From the NCBI GenBank assembly GCA_964431205.1, contig CAYSIX010000005.1, forward strand, positions 1-38,556: a stretch of DNA of 38,556 nt, written 5' to 3'. Within the stretch, counting starts at the first letter, position 1; every line of letters starts with the position of its first letter. The stretch is from CAYSIX01 sp964431205 (GTDB lineage Bacteria; Planctomycetota; Phycisphaerae; Phycisphaerales; Phycisphaeraceae). Below are positions 24,445 through 32,310 of the stretch, piece by piece. Both the position numbers and the translations under genes were made by a program. A model generated the notes under the pieces. The model was not told the DNA's origin. It saw nothing but the letters and a program-made list of their open reading frames with translations, and searched no databases.

Positions 24445-25841
24445 GCTTCCAGGCTCGCAGTGGGTTGGGGCGGATGACCGAGCGAAGCGTCTCGCTGGCG
24501 AGCCGCGGCGGCGCGGGCGCGGCGTCGTTGCGTGACCAGCGCCGGGGAGTAGGCCATGAGCCCGCCGGCGACGACGAGGAACATCGGGTTCAGCATCGCG
24601 TTGACGAGGTTGTCGATGGCGTAGAGCACGAGGATGACACTGAGGACGGCGGCGCCGGCGAGCTCGGGTCGCGTGACCAGGTGGTTGCCATAGCGACGGA
24701 CGATCAGCGCCGGAGGGAGTAGTTGAACGGCGAAGATGGCCAACAGCCCGGTGAGGCCGTACCGGCCGTAGGTAATGATCCAGAAGCTATCGGTTGTCGT
24801 CACCTTTCGTCCCCATTCGTCAGTGACGTAGCCTCGGCCAAATGCTCCCCATCCGAATAGGGGCCGTGCCAGGCCTTTCTCTTGTACAATCAGTGTCTCA
24901 TTGTCAATTCGATAGCGCAAGGATCCAGCTTTTGAAGGCACGACGTACTCGACGAGGGTCAGAAGCTGATCGCCATGCCAGACGTTGCTCGCTCGGAGAG
25001 TTAGGTATGTACACGGAAGCGCGATGAGGCAAACGATGGGCAACGTGGTTCGAAACCAGCGTGCCGAGAGCAGCACGGCGACGCCGACCGCGAGCAGTGC
25101 CCAAGCCGCGGTGGACTTCAGCGCGATGGCAACCAGAATGAGTCCCACGCTTAGCAGGCTCATAGGAAATCCGATGAAGCGTTTGAGATGTCCACGTCGC
25201 CATAGCCAAAACCCTGTGAGCGCGCTGCCTGTCATGAACATGGCGACCATGAGGCCGTGCTGCATGAATACCATCGGGCGCCATCCGCCCCAACGCTTTG
25301 TCTGAGCAAAGTCGTGTTGACGGAAGCCGTAGAATTCATAGTGAAGCTGTGGGCTCATCTTTAGCTCATACAAGCAGAACGGTGTGTAAGCGAGGCCTGC
25401 GACAAACACAGCCCACGCCAGCTCGCGCAACCCTTCCGCGCTGGTGCAGTACACCCGTCCGATCAGGTAAGGCACGCCCCACGCCAAGATGTTCCCGAAA
25501 GAGCTGGAAAACCCATCGTAGAGGCCCAGGTTGTTCGTGATCGACGTCATCGGCGGGGCGACGAAGCACCAGACGAACATCGGCAGGTCGAACCACCGCG
25601 GGCGGAACTTCCAGATCGCCTTGCTGGGATCGAGGAACAGCATGCCCAGCAGCACGCCGATGGCGATCGCCGAGCTGCGCGTGTATCCCGGCAGATGCGG
25701 GAACTGGTAGACCGCGTTGGGCAGGAACATCCAGCCGGCGAGGACCGAGACCAGGGCCGCCCGTCGCGCCGGCATTAGCGTGAACAGGATCAGAGTCAGC
25801 GGCAGCCAACCCCAGAGCATGATGGGAACGAGTGGCGTCAT
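24441..25841 (-). CDS. O-antigen ligase/Wzy-like polymerase, polytopic membrane protein
   Basis: 466 residues with about ten to twelve hydrophobic helices (first IMLWGWLPLTLILFTLM, last AMLNPMFLVVAGGLMA). A large periplasmic loop around residues 290-345 (NVWHGDQLLTLVEYVVPSKA through RGYVTDEWGRKVTT) precedes the last helices. This topology, and the loop between late helices, fits the Wzy_C/O-antigen ligase superfamily. These either polymerise flipped lipid-linked repeat units or ligate polymer to an acceptor. With a flippase adjacent and no other polymerase candidate in the window, polymerase is the likelier role. The middle of the gene (about 24780-25420) is clearly less GC-rich than its flanks. 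The stop overlaps the next GT2 start (GTGA). An 81-base gap precedes it. Confidence 0.82.
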   Translation of the reverse strand: MTPLVPIMLWGWLPLTLILFTLMPARRAALVSVLAGWMFLPNAVYQFPHLPGYTRSSAIAIGVLLGMLFLDPSKAIWKFRPRWFDLPMFVWCFVAPPMTSITNNLGLYDGFSSSFGNILAWGVPYLIGRVYCTSAEGLRELAWAVFVAGLAYTPFCLYELKMSPQLHYEFYGFRQHDFAQTKRWGGWRPMVFMQHGLMVAMFMTGSALTGFWLWRRGHLKRFIGFPMSLLSVGLILVAIALKSTAAWALLAVGVAVLLSARWFRTTLPIVCLIALPCTYLTLRASNVWHGDQLLTLVEYVVPSKAGSLRYRIDNETLIVQEKGLARPLFGWGAFGRGYVTDEWGRKVTTTDSFWIITYGRYGLTGLLAIFAVQLLPPALIVRRYGNHLVTRPELAGAAVLSVILVLYAIDNLVNAMLNPMFLVVAGGLMAYSPALVTQRRRARAAAARQRDASLGHPPQPTASLEA

Positions 25842-25922
25842 CCGGTGTTGCTGTCAAGGCCCCAGAGGCTCGGGCTCCGGCGCTCTGGCAGGTTCGTGCG
25901 GTGTTCGTTCAATAGGTCTGAC

Positions 25923-27317
25923 TCACAGCACATAGGGCAACGCGACCACGGCGGCGACCAACGCACCGACCGCGAGAACGGTCAGATCGACCAGCGGCTG
26001 CCAGTACCCCAGGCGCCAGGCCATGAACGCCTCGACGGGATAGCGGACCCAGTCGACCGCCGCCAGGCCGAGGATGAAACCGACCTCGCCGCCGAGGGCG
26101 TAGCCGGTGCAGGGCAGGGCGACGATGAGGATCAGGCGGGCGGTGGCGGAGACGAAGTACCGCTTGGTCGCGCCGAGGGCCAGGTAGAGCGGGTCGTAGC
26201 CGGAGCAGACCATCGAGGCGATGCCGTTGACCGCCAGGGCGGCGAGCATCCAGCTCGCGTCGCGGAAGGTCTCGGGGTAGATCAGCGTGACGATCCATGG
26301 CCCGATCAGCGCCAGCCCGCCCTGCATCCCGGCGCCGGCGATCACGTAGTAGCGGTGCATCCTCGCGAACTTGCGACGCAGGCCCTTGTCGTTGCGGCGA
26401 TGCAGCTCCGAAAGCATCGGGAAGCCGATCTGGCCGCTGAGCCGACGCAGCACCTTCACCCACGGCGTGGTCAGGCTGAAGGCGATCCAGTACACGCCGA
26501 GTCGGTCGAGGCCCAGCAGGCTCTCGAGCAGCAGCTTGTCGATCTGCATCGCGAAGAACGTGATGATGGTGCTGACGAAGATCCACCGCCCGAAGTTGAA
26601 CATCTCGCGGGCGGCAGACCAGTCCCACTGGAGACGGTTCGGCTTGCCCTTCAGCACCGCGTGGCTGAAGATCGTCTGCATCCAGGCCGAGGCCAGGTTC
26701 CCCAGGATCAGCGCCCAGACCGACCCGGTGTACCACGCCCAGCTCACCATCACGCCCGCCGTCAGCACGCGGATCCCCATCCCCATCACCGAGACGCGAC
26801 CGAGAGCGAGCTTGCGGCTGGCCGTGATCAGCTTGGTCGAACGGAACCCGCCGATCAGCGCCCCCAGCGCCGCCACCGGCAGCAGGTACCGAAACGGCTC
26901 CCACTCGGGCTTGACGAGGCTGACCGGGTAGGCGATCGCGCAGCCGAACAGCCACAGGCAGGCGCCGCGGATGATCTGCATCGTCCAGGCCGTGTTGAGG
27001 AACTCGGCGTCGTCGCCGCGCTTGTTCTGGATGACGCTCGGGCGGACGCCGATCTCCGAGAACATCGACATCGCCGTCATCGTCAGGTTGATCAGCGCCA
27101 TGAGCCCGAACGCCTCGGGCACGAGCAGGTAGGTCAGCGCGAGGTTGGTGACGAATCGGACGGCCTGGTTGAACGTGAAGCCGCTGACCGACCAGACCGA
27201 GCTGCGCACGGCCCGCTGCTTGAGGGTGCGCTTGGCGCGTGGCGTGGTCGGTGGCGCGCCGGCTTCGGCCGGCGTCGTTATCGGGTCAACCGTGGTGGTC
27301 GCGCCCATCTGCGTCAT
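25923..27317 (-). CDS. Wzx/WzxC-type polysaccharide flippase (MOP superfamily)
   Basis: 464 residues, about twelve membrane segments, with a basic cytoplasmic N-terminus of about 35 residues. The start of the domain, FNQAVRFVTNLALTYLLVPE, followed by AFGLMALINLTMTAMSMFSE and IGVRPSVIQ, is the conserved first region of the WzxC/PST subfamily. FGRWIFVSTIITFFAMQIDK corresponds to the seventh helix. These proteins flip undecaprenyl-diphosphate-linked repeat units from the cytoplasmic to the periplasmic face. It lies next to the polymerase candidate (81-base gap) and begins in an ATGA overlap with the second sulfotransferase. If that enzyme acts on the lipid-linked unit, sulfation would come just before flipping; this order is inference. 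Confidence 0.92.
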   Translation of the reverse strand: MTQMGATTTVDPITTPAEAGAPPTTPRAKRTLKQRAVRSSVWSVSGFTFNQAVRFVTNLALTYLLVPEAFGLMALINLTMTAMSMFSEIGVRPSVIQNKRGDDAEFLNTAWTMQIIRGACLWLFGCAIAYPVSLVKPEWEPFRYLLPVAALGALIGGFRSTKLITASRKLALGRVSVMGMGIRVLTAGVMVSWAWYTGSVWALILGNLASAWMQTIFSHAVLKGKPNRLQWDWSAAREMFNFGRWIFVSTIITFFAMQIDKLLLESLLGLDRLGVYWIAFSLTTPWVKVLRRLSGQIGFPMLSELHRRNDKGLRRKFARMHRYYVIAGAGMQGGLALIGPWIVTLIYPETFRDASWMLAALAVNGIASMVCSGYDPLYLALGATKRYFVSATARLILIVALPCTGYALGGEVGFILGLAAVDWVRYPVEAFMAWRLGYWQPLVDLTVLAVGALVAAVVALPYVL

Positions 27318-28180
27318 GCGCTGGATCTGATCCGATCCCCGGCGTCGAGCGGCCAGTAGTCCGCCGGCTTGCCGCAGTGCTCGAGAAACTTCCGCGTGTC
27401 CTCACGCAACCGCTCCACGACCCAGGCCCGCACCGCCGGGTCCCACTGGGGTCGGCCCTCGAGCGGACGCTTGAGCACCTTCGCCATCGCCCGTCGCCCG
27501 CGCTTCGGCAGCGAATCCCGGATCGCGTAGAAGCCCGGCATGTGCCGGCGCAGCACGCCCGTCACCGCGCGGTCCCGTCGCTTGTGGTCCGACGTGTACC
27601 GCGGCTTCTCCGCGCCCTCGACCTCGACCGTCGCGTCCACGCCCAGAAACTCGAAGCACCGCTTCAGCACCTCGTACGGGTTGGTCTTGAACTCCTCGAA
27701 GAACAGCAGCAGGATCCGTTCGTCGGGGAAGTGCTCGCGGTACGCGCTGAGCTGCTTCCAGTACAGGCTCGTGTCGAGAAACTGCGGGTCGTGCCGCACC
27801 GCCTCGTTAAACTCCGCGGTGACCAGCCCCTGGCTGATCAGCTCCATCCAGTACGACTCGATCCGCTTGACCGGGTGCCGGGTGATGTAGATCAGTCGCG
27901 TCTCGGGCAGGTGCCGGACGATCCGCTCCAGCGTGTGCGGGTACGTGCCGAGGTTGGCGTACACGGTCGTGCCCTCGCCGACGGCGATCTGGTCCGGCCG
28001 CGCGTCACGAAACCAGGACATGTACCAGTCCCACCCCCGGGCGTAGACCTGGTCGTACGCGAAGAAAAACGTCTCCTTGCGCGGCGACATGTACACCTGC
28101 GGGTGCTTGCCCAACAGGTGGCACAGGCTGGTCGTCGCCGCCTTCGGCGCTCCGATCACGAGGTAGTTCGGTTCGGTCAT
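27314..28180 (-). CDS. PAPS-dependent sulfotransferase (second of two)
   Basis: 288 residues. The 5'-phosphosulfate loop YLVIGAPKAATTSLCHLL is at residues 6-23 with Lys13. The 3'-phosphate site TRLIYITRHPVKRIESYWME lies at about 93-112. It is clearly paralogous to the protein at 22457-23389: both share the loop with AATT, a PRKETFFF/APKEPCFF block right after it, and a TYPHTLERI / TYPHTIERL block. The role is transfer of sulfate from PAPS to the repeat unit in the cytoplasm; the two copies may modify different positions. The ATG at 28180 overlaps the GT4 stop as ATGA and its own stop overlaps the flippase start. A longer frame upstream lies within the GT4 gene and is not used. Confidence 0.91.
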   Translation of the reverse strand: MTEPNYLVIGAPKAATTSLCHLLGKHPQVYMSPRKETFFFAYDQVYARGWDWYMSWFRDARPDQIAVGEGTTVYANLGTYPHTLERIVRHLPETRLIYITRHPVKRIESYWMELISQGLVTAEFNEAVRHDPQFLDTSLYWKQLSAYREHFPDERILLLFFEEFKTNPYEVLKRCFEFLGVDATVEVEGAEKPRYTSDHKRRDRAVTGVLRRHMPGFYAIRDSLPKRGRRAMAKVLKRPLEGRPQWDPAVRAWVVERLREDTRKFLEHCGKPADYWPLDAGDRIRSSA

Positions 28181-29577
28181 GTGGATGCCGCCGCCACCGT
28201 GTCCGGCGCGCCGTGCTCGCTCGACGCCGGCGCGACGGCCGCCGCCGGCTCGATCAGGTTCTGTGGGGGCCTGGCTTCGGTTCGGCCGAGTAGCCAGTCG
28301 TACATCGTCGCGATCCGCCGCGCCTTGGCCGACCACGTGAACAGCGACTCGACCCGCCGTCGCGCCGCGTCCGCCTTCTCATCGACCAGCTCGGGCCGTG
28401 ACGCGAGCTCGCCGAGCGTCGCGCCCATCTCCCGGACGATCGCCTCCCGATCGCCCAGCGGGACCTTGAACCCCGTCTCGTCGGTCACCAGCTCGGCCGG
28501 CCCGCCGTAGTCCACCACCAGCGGCGCCACGCCCGTCGCCATCGCCTCGAGCACCACGCCCCCGCCGAACTCCCGGATGCTCGCCAGCACCATCACGTCC
28601 GCCTCGCTGAGCAGCTTCGGCACGTCCCGGTGGTTCACCCACCCGGCGAAGCGCGTCGCCTCGGTCACGCCGTGCCGCTGCGCCTGCGCCTCGAGCGCGC
28701 CACGCTGCGGGCCGTCGCCGTAGATCGCCAGCGTCGCCCGCCCGTCACGCAGCAGCGGCGCCGCGGCGTCCAGCAGCATGTCCGCGCCCTTGTACGGCAC
28801 GAGCCGTCCGACGAACGCCAGGCGCAGCGGCCTCGTCGCCCGCCGCGTGCGATGCACCGTGAACCGGCCCGGATCGATCCCGTTCTCCGGCAGGTAAAAG
28901 CACTTGCCGTGCACCGCGCGCGGCATCTGCGCCATCGTGTGATGCGAGGCGATGAGGATCGCCGCCGCGTCCCGCCGCGTCGCCGCGTACCCCGGCAACA
29001 GCTTGTACGCCGACCGTGCGTACGAGAGCCACTCGCGTTCCTCGCGGCGTCGCTCGTCGAACTGACCGGGCCAGGGCACCCCGCCGTTGAGCGGCCCGAG
29101 CACGAACGGCACGCTCGCCCGCCGGCACCGCGTGGCCAGCAGGCTCGGCGTCGTCGGGCTCAGCGGCGTCAGCCGATGCACCAGGTCGTATTCCCCGCCG
29201 CGGATCGCCGCCCCGAACCGCCGCCAGACCAGGTGCTCGAAGTGGTAGTACGCCACCGCCGAGAACGCCGTCACCGTCGTCCAGCCCTTGCCCTGGCCGC
29301 CACGCAACCGGTTCGCCAGCCGGTACAAGGGCCGCGAGATCGCCTCGGAGTCGATCGCCGTGAAGTCCTGCCCTTCCCGCCACCCCGCACGCAGGATCGC
29401 CCCGCGGTTGCGCACCTGCGTGACCACGTGCACGTCCGCGACCTCACGCAACGCCTCGGCCTGCGACCAGCCCACCAGCGGCACGCTCACCCACTCCGGG
29501 TTCGCCGCCTCCGCGATCACCAGCACACGGGGACGACCGGTGTTCGTCGCCGCTTGTCTGTCGGTCATCGCGATCAC
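28177..29577 (-). CDS. GT4 glycosyltransferase
   Basis: 466 residues in the GT-B fold. The N-terminal half has RVLVIAEAANPEWVSVPLVG and LVHRLTPLSPTTPS, then VPFVLGPLNGGVPWPG, a block seen in several GT4 mannosyl/glucosyl-type enzymes. The C-terminal half has RLAFVGRLVPYKGADMLLDA, the RFAGWVNHRDVPKLLSEADV region and IREFGGGVVLEAMATGVAPL, in which the first Glu of the E-x7-E pair lies in REFGGG. It would be retaining, cytoplasmic and acting on the lipid-linked glycan; donor unknown. GTG at 29577 gives a 4-base GTGA overlap with the previous gene; an ATG at 29568 is an alternative leaving a 5-base gap. The tail after about 430 is Ala/Pro/Glu low complexity. Confidence 0.92.
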   Translation of the reverse strand: MIAMTDRQAATNTGRPRVLVIAEAANPEWVSVPLVGWSQAEALREVADVHVVTQVRNRGAILRAGWREGQDFTAIDSEAISRPLYRLANRLRGGQGKGWTTVTAFSAVAYYHFEHLVWRRFGAAIRGGEYDLVHRLTPLSPTTPSLLATRCRRASVPFVLGPLNGGVPWPGQFDERRREEREWLSYARSAYKLLPGYAATRRDAAAILIASHHTMAQMPRAVHGKCFYLPENGIDPGRFTVHRTRRATRPLRLAFVGRLVPYKGADMLLDAAAPLLRDGRATLAIYGDGPQRGALEAQAQRHGVTEATRFAGWVNHRDVPKLLSEADVMVLASIREFGGGVVLEAMATGVAPLVVDYGGPAELVTDETGFKVPLGDREAIVREMGATLGELASRPELVDEKADAARRRVESLFTWSAKARRIATMYDWLLGRTEARPPQNLIEPAAAVAPASSEHGAPDTVAAAST

Positions 29578-31025
29578 TCGGCACCCCCGCTCGCCAGCTC
29601 AATCGCCGCCTCGGGTATGACCAAGCCGGTTTGTCTTGAGATTGCTGCAAGAATACGTGCGGCCACGACGCGGCTGTCGAAGACGCGCACCGCCCGTTCA
29701 CGCGCGGCCCGGCCCATCCGTTGTCGCAGATCGCGGTCACGCGCTAATCGGCGCGCGGCGTTCGCGATCGCGTCCACGTCCTTCTGATCCACGAGGTAAC
29801 CGTCGACGCCGTCGCGGATCATCTCATCGGTGCTGCCGATCCGCGTGCAGATCGCCGGCAGACCGCAGGCCATCGCCTCGCTGATGAACGCCGGGGACGA
29901 CTCGCCGATGCCGAAGCTGCACAGCAGGCCGAAGTCTGAATCCCGAAGCACCTCGATCACGCGATCGCGATCGCAGGCGCCCAGCAGTTGGACTCGATCA
30001 TCAAGGTCCAGCTCGGATACCTTCTCTCGGATGATCTGCTCGCGCGGGCCGCTACCGATGATCCGGTAGGAGATGTCGAGTCCCTCGTCGCGCAAGCGGG
30101 CGATGGCTTCGAGCGCGTGCTCATAGCCCTTCACGTAGTTCAGCCGGGCAACCGTCACGACCCGAATCCGGCCATCCTCCCGGCGTGCCTGGGCGGGTGG
30201 TGTGTATTGGCGCGTATCGACCCCCACCCAGGTCCACATGATCCGCTCCCGAGGAACCCCTGCCTCACGCACGACACGATCGATGTAGGGGCGGGCCCCC
30301 GGAACGATCAGGGACGCGTGTCGCATCTTGGCTTCGTGGTCTTTGCCATACGTTTCGAGGTCACCACCGAGGCGCAACGCGTAGGGCGGGCCGCCCGTGA
30401 TCCGACAGATCGCTCCGAGGTGCGCCGCGTCGGCACACGAGTGGATGTAGATGAAGTCGAGCGACCGTTGATCGGCGTATCGACGCAGTTCCAGACCGCT
30501 GACCACGAGCGGCAGCTTCCGGATCTTCTCGACCGGGCGGCTTTCCGGCAGAGAGAGAACGTAGCGCCACGCCTTCCACGCAGCGCTTGGATGACAGCAC
30601 AGGTGGTAGAGCAGCTTAAGCCACGCGGGCGGCCAGACGTAACGCGTTCGCGCCGCTTCCTCGCGCAGGACGTCGTGCACCTGTTCCGAGTCGGGCGCCC
30701 GGCGCGTGGACAGCATCTGCACGTCGACGCCCAGTTCCCGCATCGCCATGCCCACGCGCCACCAGGAGATGTGGGTCTGGCCCGGGAACTGCGGGATCAT
30801 CAGGCCAAGCCGGTTCAGCGCCGCGCGTCTACCAGCCGCATCGGCCTGATTGGCCGGGCGCGGCGAGCGTTCAGCACTCCACTGCTGCACGGACTCCGCC
30901 TTGCGCGGTTGCGTCCGATTGGTTTGGGTGCCGGAGGTGGTCGTGGTCGTCACAGGCAAGAGTTTTCGCTTCGGAGTCGTCAATCGTTCTCGGTCACGTC
31001 GCGACGGTCGACGCGACGCGTCCAT
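29574..31025 (-). CDS. GT4 glycosyltransferase, tandem paralogue of the upstream gene
   Basis: 483 residues if ATG at 31025 is used. Conserved sequence starts only at about residue 71: LNRLGLMIPQFPGQTHISWW, then YIHSCADAAHLGAICRITGG and LGGDLETYGKDH, the C-terminal VVTVARLNYVKGYEHALEAI and SFGIGESSPAFISEAMACGL. It is a GT4 enzyme related to WcaL/AmsK-type proteins. The residues before 70 are charged, Thr-rich and not conserved. The ATG overlaps the upstream gene by 32 bases, so a GTG at 30953 (459 residues) is a real alternative. The upstream gene is a close paralogue (same FPGQTH and SCADAAHL blocks), the result of tandem duplication. Confidence 0.88.
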   Translation of the reverse strand: MDASRRPSRRDRERLTTPKRKLLPVTTTTTSGTQTNRTQPRKAESVQQWSAERSPRPANQADAAGRRAALNRLGLMIPQFPGQTHISWWRVGMAMRELGVDVQMLSTRRAPDSEQVHDVLREEAARTRYVWPPAWLKLLYHLCCHPSAAWKAWRYVLSLPESRPVEKIRKLPLVVSGLELRRYADQRSLDFIYIHSCADAAHLGAICRITGGPPYALRLGGDLETYGKDHEAKMRHASLIVPGARPYIDRVVREAGVPRERIMWTWVGVDTRQYTPPAQARREDGRIRVVTVARLNYVKGYEHALEAIARLRDEGLDISYRIIGSGPREQIIREKVSELDLDDRVQLLGACDRDRVIEVLRDSDFGLLCSFGIGESSPAFISEAMACGLPAICTRIGSTDEMIRDGVDGYLVDQKDVDAIANAARRLARDRDLRQRMGRAARERAVRVFDSRVVAARILAAISRQTGLVIPEAAIELASGGAE

Positions 31026-32310
31026 CGCGCCCCGGGCCGGTCAGCCTGTAGTGGGGGCCGACCAGTCTCATCTCGATCTGCTCGATGAGCCTGCCCGCCA
31101 TCTGACGGTGATCAAACAGCGCGGCGGCGCGGTTCCGTGCCGCGGCCGCCAGGCGTCTTCGCGTCTCGGGCTCATTGGCCAGCGTTCGCATGCGGTCGAT
31201 CAACGCGTTCTCGTCCGCTTGTGGGACCAGAAAACCTTCCACTCCGTCGTCGATCATTTCCGGGGTCCCGCCGATGATCGAGGCGATCACCGGCAGACCG
31301 CAGGCCATGGCCTCCATGACCACGACGGGCGCCGCCTCACCGAGCCCGACGCTGGGCAGCACGAGACAGTCCGCCTCCTGCATGAACGCGAGCACGCGAT
31401 CTTCCGAAACCGAGCCGGTCAGCTCGACGCGGTCTGCCAGGCGCAACCGCGCGACTTCCCGTTCGACGCGGTCGCGGTGCTCACCGTCTCCCACGATGCG
31501 GTAACGGATGTCAAGGCCTTCGTCGAGGAGGCACCGGACGGCGCGCAGCGCATACGCGTGGCCCTTGTTCACGTTCAGCCGGCTGACGCTGAGCAGCTTC
31601 AGACGTCCCGCCTCGTACGCGCGTCGGCCCGCGTCGCGGAACTTGTCCGTGTCCACGCCCATCCACACCACCGGCGTGCGATCCGCATCGAGCCCGACCG
31701 ACTCGCGGACCTGTTCCTGCAGCGCCCGCGTCACGGGCGTGACCAGCACGGCGTCGGCGAACTTCTGCGCGTGGTCGGTGCCGTACACCGGCAGGTCGCC
31801 GTGCAGCGTGAGGCTGTAGGTCGGCCCACCCAGCCGGTACGACAGCGCCGCCAGGTGCGCCGCGTCGGCGCACGAGTGCACGTGCAGGTGGTCGATCCCG
31901 CGGCGGTTGGCCTCGGCGGCGAGCGTCGCGGCCGACCAGAGCAGCCCGCGCAGCCTCAGACGCCCCCGGATCCCCCGCCGCGGTGTGAGGCTGTTCAGGT
32001 ACCCGCACGCGTCCTGCCACGCGTCGCGGTTCTGCCGGTAGCAGCAGAGCACGTCCAGCCAGCGCGGGGGGAACACGTAGCGCGTCTGCGCGCGGGCCTC
32101 GGCGGCGAAGGCGTGCTCGCCGTCACGGGCCGGGGTGCGACGGGTCGAGAAGAGCACGACGTCCCGGCCCATCTGCCGGATCGCCCGGACCTCGCGCCAG
32201 AAGAACGCGTGCGTCTGGCCCGGGAACTCGGGCACGAGATAGCCGAGGCGTCGCAGCGTCGAACCCGCGTCGCGTTGAGTGTGGGATGCGTTCAGTTGGG
32301 GGTGCCTCAG
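30994..32310 (-). CDS. GT4 glycosyltransferase with no conventional start codon
   Basis: 438 residues if read from CTG at 32310. The body is secure: LRRLGYLVPEFPGQTHAFFW (about 21-40), HLHVHSCADAAHLAALSYRL, LTLHGDLPVYGTDH, LLSVSRLNVNKGHAYALRAV and GLGEAAPVVVMEAMACGLPV with E-x7-E. It is a GT4 paralogue of the next gene, and probably adds another sugar of the repeat unit. No in-frame ATG, GTG or TTG lies between the upstream gene's stop and the conserved region. The CTG at 32310 forms a CTGA overlap with that stop, like the ATGA/GTGA junctions elsewhere in the locus. The first GTG (32235) falls inside the conserved block YLVPEF and would remove the first beta strand. Confidence 0.85.
   Translation of the reverse strand: MRHPQLNASHTQRDAGSTLRRLGYLVPEFPGQTHAFFWREVRAIRQMGRDVVLFSTRRTPARDGEHAFAAEARAQTRYVFPPRWLDVLCCYRQNRDAWQDACGYLNSLTPRRGIRGRLRLRGLLWSAATLAAEANRRGIDHLHVHSCADAAHLAALSYRLGGPTYSLTLHGDLPVYGTDHAQKFADAVLVTPVTRALQEQVRESVGLDADRTPVVWMGVDTDKFRDAGRRAYEAGRLKLLSVSRLNVNKGHAYALRAVRCLLDEGLDIRYRIVGDGEHRDRVEREVARLRLADRVELTGSVSEDRVLAFMQEADCLVLPSVGLGEAAPVVVMEAMACGLPVIASIIGGTPEMIDDGVEGFLVPQADENALIDRMRTLANEPETRRRLAAAARNRAAALFDHRQMAGRLIEQIEMRLVGPHYRLTGPGRDGRVASTVAT

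Noticed and set aside
24441..25841. Exosortase (EpsH) as the identity of the polytopic protein
   Set aside because: No Cys-Arg-His exosortase motifs were found and no PEP-CTERM tail occurs in the secreted protein; the loop pattern fits the O-antigen ligase/Wzy group better.
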